Below, piece by piece: positions 56,766 to 64,000 of a DNA stretch of 64,000 nt. The position numbers and the translations under genes are program-made. The DNA lies in NCBI GenBank assembly GCA_016648135.1, contig JADDOH010001521.1, positions 389,544 to 453,543 of the forward strand. Reading direction: 5' to 3'. Origin of the DNA: Agrypnia vestita (taxonomy: Eukaryota; Arthropoda; Insecta; Trichoptera; Phryganeidae). Numbering within the stretch: the first letter of the stretch is position 1; every line of letters begins with the position of its first letter. The notes under the pieces were generated by a model, which worked only from the letters and a program-made list of their open reading frames with translations, had not been told where the DNA came from and ran no database searches.

Positions 56766-57294
56766 CAGGTTTGTTTGGAAAACATTCATAACCTCGCAGG
56801 ACTATGTTCCTGCCTTGATTATGAGTCGAAAATGTTCAAGCGATCATGACCTAATATGAATAGTAACGGAGATATGCGACATCAAATTAGCATTTTGTTT
56901 TCAATATTTCTGACTTCTTTTTTGTAAAACGTTGAACTTTCATTACAGTTACTTATATCGATTACGAAAAATTCATTCGTTTCAATACAAGTGAAATAAA
57001 ATTATAAAAACCCTGAAAAATTTCCAATTACGAGTACAATGTTTTCCAATTGGAATTCGAAGGTTTTTATTGGTCTTGTATTAAAGAAAATGATTTTTTT
57101 CTATGCGATATAAGTTACTGTAATGATAGTCCAACCTTTTCCAAAAAATAAGTTAGAAATATTGAAAATAAAATGCTAACTTTGATTAGGTTATGACTAT
57201 TGATATTAGGTCATGATCGCTTAAACATTTTCGACTCGTAATCAAGGCAGGAACATAGTTCTGCGAGGTTATTAATGTTTTCCAAATAACCCTG
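56766..57294. mobile_element. Palindromic family P, copy 4
   Basis: caggtttgtttggaaaac left and ccaaataaccctg right; the same body as 11907-12430. Flanked by tttaaa on both sides. It sits at the exact centre of the larger palindrome. Confidence 0.75.
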
Positions 57295-57670
57295 TTTAAA
57301 TAAATAAATACCTATTCCTTATATAAAAAACAAAAGAAAAAATTACTTTAAAAAAGGACTTACACGAAGTTACGATGCACGGACGGACAGACAGCGAAAT
57401 TATTTTAATTTAGCGCTTACATTGTAGACATTATTCACGATGATCATTGATACGTACATAATATTTTTCATATATTTTAATGATCATAATAAAATATTAT
57501 TCACTTCTTGAATAAATACAAAATGATTTTGTGCTAATTTTTTTTGGTTTTTTAACAGTAAGGATTTATTTTCCTTTCTTCTAATTTTTTCGCACAAATT
57601 AACAAATTTATTGTGTAGGTATATAAAACAATTTTTTTTCTATTAGTAAATAATTTCAGTCAGTGTTAAG

Positions 57671-57941
57671 CAGGGGCGTGCAGTGACGACAAGAGGCATG
57701 ACTTTTATTCGTACATATATTTGGAAAAAAAAAGAAATTAATTATTTATCTAACTCGCAGAACACCTGTGATTGGAATATTACGAGATATATGTTTTTTC
57801 GCGATTTCTTTTCAAAATATGTGCTTAAGAAAAGTTCATGCATCTTGCTTTTTTTTTTGCATTACAGATCGCTCCATTTACATTGCAAGTATATCTTGGA
57901 ATACCTAACTGGAGGCGATCCACTTTCACTGGATACCCCTG
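57671..57941 (-). mobile_element. hAT-like MITE in the right palindrome arm
   Basis: CAGGGGCGTGCAGTG to CACTGGATACCCCTG; the mirror of 56123-56388. Confidence 0.55.
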
Positions 57942-57959
57942 GTGTTTAGTGTAAAAGTA

Positions 57960-58012
57960 AGTATATATATATATATATATTATATATATCTATATATACT
58001 AGATATATTTTT
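57960..58012. repeat. (TA)n microsatellite
   Basis: Interrupted ta/tata repeats at the right boundary of the large palindrome. Confidence 0.8.
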
Positions 58013-58801
58013 TTTTTTTGGTTGTCTGTGTTTAACATAATTCTTGCAAATTTGAAGTACATTTTAACGATACAAAAAAAAAAAGGTTAATCAAGTTTCA
58101 TTGCTATTCACAAATTCTGTATTCAAAATATTTTCGTATCTTTGGATATTAATTTCCAAATACGAATTTCCCTCATTTAGCGTGGCGCGCTGTAAAACGC
58201 GAATAAATTACGCCAAAGTCGGGAGGCGGGCACTTTTCAAATATCGGCTCTCACCGCTCGCCATTTGCACTTTCCGCCGGTTGAATGGCAATTTGGTGAC
58301 GTCATTTTAATTATTTCCTGTTTAAATTTGATCACGTATCATTAACGCCGACCAGGGCCGACTTCGGAAGCTGCGCTGGCCACGTGCTAATTTGTAAATG
58401 TGTAGCACATCCTGAATCGCATAAGTCAAACGATTAACATTAGTAAAATTAGTAGAAACCACTACCAGATTTAGGAATAATCCAAGATGATGGTCCCGTT
58501 GTTAACACAATAAAAATAAGTATTTCGCTATATAATTTAACGTCCTGTTAATTTAATCTAACTAAAATAATCGTAATCTAAATTAAACAAACCAAACCTA
58601 ATAACCTAACCTAACCTCACATATTGCCTATTAAATGTCAAAATATGCAGTACATTTTTCGTAACTTTAAAGTGTAATATCTTATTTAATACTTACTATT
58701 TAAACGTAAATTATCTTTCATTTTGTTATTAGCATATTCAATAATATAGTGAAATACTCATTTTCGTTGTATATGCAATGGGACCATTATCTTGGATTTA
58801 G
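58013..58801. other. Intergenic; GC-richer block 58.18-58.39 kb
   Basis: The block has ggcgcgctgtaaaacgcg, gggaggcgggcac and ggccgacttcggaagctgcg, without a domain-bearing frame; perhaps conserved non-coding DNA. Otherwise AT-rich with cctaacctaacct at 58603-58615. Confidence 0.35.
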
Positions 58802-59118
58802 CCCAGATTTACGGTCTACCGGTTTCGAGATGTACCCGTATATTCGTCAGGACCAACACTACACTACTATATTCATAACACTACACACCCCAACCATAGT
58901 ATTGTAAAACTAATCACAACTATTGTTCACGTGCGTGTTAATCTTGTCAGAGAAATTGAACTACTTTTCTCTGACAAGGTTAACACGCATGTGAACAATA
59001 GTGGTGATAGTTTTACAATACTGTGGTTGGGGTGTATAGTGTTGTGAATGTAGTAGTGTAGTGTTGGTCCTGACGAAGAGACAGGTACGTCTTGAAACCG
59101 GTAGACCGTAAATCTGGG
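58802..59118. repeat. Palindromic repeat with hammerhead-like cores
   Basis: Left cccagatttacggtctacc and right ggtagaccgtaaatctggg are exact complements, and pairing continues inward to ctctgacaag at the centre (58960). The right arm has CTGACGA at 59070-59076, a stem II AGAC/GTCT and GAAA at 59094-59097; the left arm has the mirror image (58823-58850) with a less regular stem II. The right outer flank matches the window start at 1-170. Confidence 0.7.
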
Positions 59119-59437
59119 AGTGGTTTTTACTAAGTTTACTAACATTCTGTTATTATGTCTAACCACAAAGTTAATGTTTTAAATATTAATACGATTAACG
59201 ATTTATTTCGGAAAAAGCAAGTGATCTCGATTTTTTATATCCCATGAAAACCATACTGAAGTTAGCTGCCCCCTTTTATGCAAACAGTCATAACTGACGA
59301 AAAAAATATCTTTACCTGAAATTCCAAATGAAAAATGTTGTGCAAATTTTGCGACACCCAGAGCACACAAGTTGAGGATATTTGTTACTGCGGACAAATA
59401 AATGTTCTGCTAGATAGCATTATACAATAATTTAGAC
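59119..59437. other. Spacer
   Basis: 59119-59195 is shared with 80-170; the rest has nothing recognised. Confidence 0.35.
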
Positions 59438-59961
59438 TATTTTTACTCCCTTTATATTAACTCGTGGCGTCTGCTTGCTCGTCGTCAACAAAAACTTTGG
59501 ATCGATTATTGACCCTTTTCCCGTGATCCAATCGAGCTGAAACTTGGCAAGTAGACTTGTGGCGACGATCAAGAAGATCTATGAAATTTTCGTTAAAAAA
59601 AATAATAATTATAGTATAATTTCGTATTCTTAGAAATTTTATTGGTTTTTTCAAATTGGAAAAGTTTGATTACGGCGGCCCGATAACGTCGCGGAATATT
59701 TTCTAAATTTGCATTACTCCGTCGGTATGCGTAATGGTACTTCACTAGTATGTCGAAAATCTAAATTGACTGACAAATGTTTTTAGAATATAATTTTCAA
59801 AGCATGAAGTGTCTTATCAAAGCTCAAAACATCTGACATTCTAGAAATATATTAAATTACTGTAAGTTTAGTGTTATGTTATATGTTTTAATACGTCTTT
59901 AATTGTTGTTATATTTTACAAAGAAAGGGAATAAATAAAAACTTGGTTTTTATGGGTTACT
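59438..59961 (-). mobile_element. Family Q, copy 10 (long form)
   Basis: Reverse orientation: actccctttatattaactcg; gtgatccaatcgagctg; cggcccgataacgtcgcgg; aacatctgacattctagaa; end ataaaaacttggtttttatg followed by ggttac. Confidence 0.8.
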
Positions 59962-61224
59962 TTTTTATTACTCGGCTTTGCCCGAAATTTCGATTTTGAA
60001 AAATTAGTGCTTGCTACATATTCAAATAAATGTTCTTTCGATTTTTTATAGATTTCAACGCTCTCATCTCGAAACCATACGGCATCTAGGCATGTTATTT
60101 CTCAGTTAAGTGGAAATATGAAAGCATCATAGCTGAAGTTGTCGCCGCGGGGTGAGCGCTTTTTTAGCGACATTTTTTGGGCATATTGAGGGTAAAAATT
60201 TTACTGTACGTTAATTGTTAAAAGTTAATTGTTACAGTGAAATTTTAGTATGCAACGAAAAGTTCGCGCATACATGCGTACGAGAAGTTAGAGTAAAATG
60301 TATTTTTTCAATTGATTCAGCGACATGTAAATTAATATAGGTTTATTTTAGAATGCGCTATTGAAAGAGGTTTTTATGATAAACTTTAGTGGGAGACCCG
60401 CTGAATAAACATATTATATGATGAATTTGCAAAAAAGATGTTGACTACCTCGGTTAAAGAAAGCAACCCACCTCGCCTTAAATTATATTTTTGACAACAC
60501 TTTTGGTCGACCACTTTATGTAGGTAATGCGAAACGATATTTTTTATAATATAAATACAGTAATTATTTTAGATTCGAACAGACGCATACAGCATGACGC
60601 CTATGAAGATATTAACGGTCTTGAGTTCCGCAGTCACCTTTAGTTGGGTAAGAATGGTTTTCGAAATTATATTTCTTTTCCAAACATTACATATTCATAT
60701 ATTGAATGATAAAAAAAAATTAAACCTATTATTTTCACAGCTTCTTAACACTTAAATAGTAGAACCGAACATTTAAATCAATACTAGAAGTATAACACAG
60801 AACAAGTTACTTTTTCAATTGATTCAGCAACATTGTAGATTGAAATTTAAAAAAAATATTGATTGTATTATTTGTATATATTTGTATATCTACTTCTTTT
60901 ATTTGATTAATTACACCAACTTGTTTCAGAAAAACCTTTCTCTGGTCAGGTTGTTGTATAACTGTCAAAATATCAGAATGAAATGTCTTTTGTTTTTCTA
61001 AATTATTTGAAAACTTATTTTGAAATATTATTACTGAAGTTCTCGATTAATTTAATTGATTATCAATAATATTTTGTTTACAATTACATGCTTTACTAAT
61101 TTCTAATGATTCTAAATTATTCGATTTCAGAAAATTATTTATGTGTAAAATAGAAAATCCTAAATTTTTATCAAAACCGCGATCACTTTCTAATAAATAA
61201 TTTGCAAATACAGAAAAACAGTGT
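59962..61224. other. Intergenic, nothing recognised
   Basis: AT-rich; short frames without domains. Confidence 0.35.
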
Positions 61225-61450
61225 CCGAGGTAAGACATTCTAACCTGAAAGACATGAATATAACAGTTAACCAATATATAATTCTTAATGTATGTCCTGC
61301 GCGTGCTTCCGTAATATAAAAACTGCGACTTGATTCTGTAATAAAACATTTTCCAAACTAAAATTAGCATTTTAAAGCCATAAACAGTATAAAGAGAAAA
61401 CGTAAATACTTCTATATTCGTCGACCTAGCTGTCATCGTTGTCATTTTCC
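61225..61450. repeat. Dispersed repeat R, copy 2
   Basis: Same blocks as 40381-40690: ttctaacctgaaagacatg, cagttaaccaatata, ttttccaaactaaaattagc, gagaaaacgtaaatactt. Confidence 0.55.
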
Positions 61451-61855
61451 ATCATTGCGGATTGCGGCGCAGGTAGACCAGTAACAAAAATGGCGAGATT
61501 CATATTTCGAGACTCAGAGATAATTTTAAAAAACGTATATCGTCATAATCGTAGAACAACAACGCATGTGATTTTTCTCAAGTTTGCAGAAGAGCAGTTT
61601 GAAGTTTTGTTTACATAAAGACACTTTATGTCATAGCTCGATAGATACAAAAGATTTTCCTTTGAAACTTGGGTTAGTTATTTAAAGCGGATGCCTTTAA
61701 AACCTCAAATATAGTCAGCGCAGTACAACGACGTTTTTACACATGCTGCATTGTTCTACGATCGCAAATCAGAACTGTCGTGATGCCGACTTCGTAAAAC
61801 GACGCCGACGCGACGGTTAAATTAATGAGAAAAAAAAACACTTTTTATATACCAA
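61451..61855. other. Spacer
   Basis: cattgttctacgatc occurs at about 61750 and again at about 62448, on either side of the Helitron-like copy. Confidence 0.35.
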
Positions 61856-62372
61856 TAGCTGTGCCCGCGCGGCTTCGCACGCGTAGATTTTTAGTACACT
61901 GTTTGGATCGTCATAGAACTTTCGCGAACCTTCAAGAATATTCTTCTTCCAGAACTTTCAAGAAATTAATTGAATGTACAGGAACTTCTAGACACATCGA
62001 CACATTCTGCTACTCTGTTTAGAACCTTATAGAACTTTTGGGAATTTTCTAGAACCTTTTCCTTCCAGAACTTTCTAGAGCAGGTTTTTCCGGTTTTAAC
62101 AGGTTTGACACAGTTGGCGCGCCTATTTTGAAACAATCTGAAGCATTTGCGGCCTTCCCATAACAAAACAATGTGCTAGAAAGCACATTTTCGTCACCCA
62201 CACCCACCCATGCACATCCACCCCCAATAAACTCGCATATTTTCGATGTGACACCAAGGGCTATCCACCACCATAACCACCGGTGGATGGTTGTGGCTGG
62301 TTGTGGAGAAAACTTGGCGGGTAGGGAAACACGGGTTTCTTTATATATATATATATATATAAATATATATAT
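61856..62372 (-). mobile_element. Helitron-like element with HSE array, copy H3
   Basis: Same structure as H1: minus-strand end GAAGCCGCGCGGGCACAG followed by CTAT, and a (TA)n stretch at the other side. Six perfect alternating GAA/TTC units lie at 61916-61943 and three more at 61952-61964. The middle part (gtgctagaaagcacatttt, cacccacacccacccatgc) is as in H1. Confidence 0.7.
61916..61943. promoter_or_regulatory. Heat-shock-element array (six units)
   Basis: GAA at 61916, 61926, 61936 alternating with TTC at 61921, 61931, 61941. All six are preserved although other bases differ from H1 (for example aa for ta at 61934). Confidence 0.6.
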
Positions 62373-62723
62373 TAGATTAGATGGCATATTTTTTTAACTT
62401 TTTAACGATCCAAAAAAGTCAATATGGAATTTTTTGCACATCCGTCATTGTTCTACGATCATGATGATATTATAAATAAATAAACGTGTATAAATATTCA
62501 ATACATTATTTTTATAATTTTTATTTTATGTAGGTATGTAATATTTCTGCATATCAAATATTATCTGCACGTATTTTAAAACAATCGTTAAAAACATTTA
62601 AAATGATATATATATACTTCTCGCTACTCAGTGTACTCTATAATGTTTTTTTTAAATGGCAATAGTAAAAAACCACATACGGCGACGTTTTTAGCGTAAT
62701 TATAATGTAATAAGATAATTTCA
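62373..62723. other. Spacer
   Basis: AT-rich; nothing recognised. Confidence 0.3.
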
Positions 62724-64000
62724 TTAGGTCCTTACATATGAAATTGGCGTTTAGTATGGGAGGAACATAAAGCCGATTTTTTTTTATTATAATATATTTA
62801 TTTAATCAAAGTATTTACCATTGCTGTCTATGCACTTTTCCCATCTCATAGGTAGTTCATCGATCCCTTTACTAAAAAAAACATTCGGACGGGAATCAAT
62901 AAAATCTTTGAAGGCGGTTTGGACTGCCCCATCGGAGTTGAATTTTTTCCTTTGCAAGAAGTTATCCAAATTTCGAAAAAAATAGTAATCTGTTGGGGCA
63001 AGGTCCGGAGAGTACGGTGGATGTCTTAGACATTCCAATTGAAGCTCCTCTAATTTGGTAGCCGTCTGTTGTGCAGTGTGTGGTCTAGCGTTATCATGAA
63101 GCAGCAGTGGCCTAGAGCGATTAACCAGCCTCGGTTGTTTAGCAGCTAGCTTTTCCATCATGGTTTGCAGTTGCTGACAATAGACATCTGCCGTAATCGT
63201 CTGGCCAGATTTAAGAAAGCTGTAGTGAACGACCCCAGCACTAGTCCACCAAACGCTCACAAGTAACTTTTTTGGAGTCAATTTTCGCTTGGGGCATGGT
63301 TTGGCTGGTTCGGCAGGGTACAGCCATTGCGATGAGCGCTTCCGATTATCGTACAGGATCCACTTTTCATCACAGGTAATGATTCGATTTAAAATCCCTT
63401 CATTATTGTGCCGGTTGAGTAATGCAACGCAGCAGTCAACGCGCGTTTGTTGATTTGCTTCACTCAATCGTGAGGTACCCACCTTTCAAGCTTTTTCACC
63501 TTACCAATTTGCTTCAAGTGGATTAAAACAGTTTTATCACTAACACCGCAACCTGCAGCTAACTCGGATGTGGTTTGCGATGGATCCGCTTCCACAATAG
63601 CCTTCAATTCGTCATTATCAACTTTGGTCTCCGGCCGTCCACGGGGCTTGTTCTGCAGGTCGAACTTTCCAGAACGAAAACGTTGGAACCAAAAACGCAC
63701 TGTGTTTTCTTTTGCGGCACCGTCGCCATACACATCATTAATCCTTCGAGCCGTTTCTGCAGCACTGGTGCCACGGTGGAACTCGTACTCGTAAATAACG
63801 CGATATTTCAAGTTTTTCATTTTGGAAACTGAGTGACGCAAAGAAAAAAACAATTGAGGAAAAAACAAATGAATTATAATTTTCAAAACACAAAGACATG
63901 AGTAAATAGCTGTATAAATTTGGATTTGGAATTCCTAACCAAAGAGAAGATATTTGAGATCAAATTTGCCAGTACGGCAAAACGCCAATTTCATATGTAA
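62724..64000 (-). mobile_element. Mariner element B (cecropia-type), cut by the window end
   Basis: Begins TTAGGTCCTTACATATGAAA and runs to tcatatgtaa at the window edge, about eight bases short of its expected end. The left flank is CA rather than TA, so the target duplication has mutated or is lost. Nearly identical to element A at 24330. Confidence 0.92.
62802..63820 (-). pseudogene. Mariner transposase with one frameshift
   Basis: Start Met at 63820, stop TAA at 62802-62804. The D,D34D residues are intact (ITCDEKW, LLHDNARPH, PTDYYFF; the last has Tyr where copy A has His). One base is missing near 63468 relative to copy A, splitting the frame between WVPH and LSEANQQ. The coding span is 1019 bp where 1020 is expected. 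The damage sites differ from copy A, so the copies were inactivated independently. Confidence 0.92.

Larger units (their letters stand above)
56101..57964. repeat. Large nested palindrome, 1.86 kb
   Basis: The left arm (from tacttacttttaaattaaac at 56101) and right arm (ending at aagtaagta, 57964) are reverse complements over about 660 bp each, with scattered substitutions and indels. They surround palindromic element P copy 4 (56766-57294). Each arm has, from outside in, a hAT-like MITE, ttaccacaaaatcattttg-type DNA, and a CTGTCCGTCC repeat block. The centre lies near 57032. Confidence 0.8.

Noticed and set aside
58603..58615. Insect telomere repeat TTAGG
   Set aside because: Only two to three imperfect units, also at 38300-38310 and 38484-38494; no array.
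61047..61445. 132-codon minus-strand frame
   Set aside because: Overlaps dispersed repeat R, whose other copy has a different interrupted frame.

Overview
The window is AT-rich eukaryotic nuclear DNA from an insect, most likely a moth or butterfly. This rests on an intron-bearing serine protease whose closest style is the insect gut chymotrypsin-like group, on cecropia-type mariner elements, and on Helitron, RTE-type LINE and SINE ends of the kind common in Lepidoptera. The species cannot be fixed from the sequence. There is no operon structure, CRISPR array or bacterial feature.

Only one host protein gene could be built. It is a seven-exon S1-family serine protease on the minus strand (coding span 49824 down to 41851, 267 residues). 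All splice sites are GT-AG and all phases match. It has a signal peptide, a short propeptide ending before RIIGG, the His/Asp/Ser triad and eight paired-type cysteines. Its six introns are loaded with mobile-element fragments. Its likely poly(A) signal lies in the edge of a repeat, and five copies of a 77-bp tandem repeat lie just downstream.

Region by region. 1-11 kb is intergenic with LINE 3' remnants, short palindromic elements, a tRNA-derived SINE and a 98%-matching inverted repeat at 6.7-7.0 kb. 11-19 kb holds a LINE reverse-transcriptase fragment, a 524-bp palindromic element, a hAT remnant with an 8-bp target duplication, Helitron-like copies and an unclassified element with G-run ends. 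19-37 kb holds a TA-flanked inverted-repeat element, a full-length mariner with two frameshifts, several LINE fragments and tRNA-like SINE heads. 37-41 kb holds a solo-LTR candidate and tandem repeats. 41-50 kb is the protease gene. 50-60 kb is dominated by an inverted-repeat family (10 copies between 41.4 and 60.0 kb) and by a 1.86-kb nested palindrome. 60-64 kb holds another Helitron-like copy and a second mariner running off the window edge.

The most unusual signals are perfect six-unit heat-shock-element arrays inside two Helitron-like copies, hammerhead-ribozyme-like cores at nine places in dispersed repeats, the nested palindrome centred near 57.03 kb, and the tandem repeat with GATA-type and NK2-type motifs behind the protease gene. 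Classification of repeats is by eye and family names are tentative.
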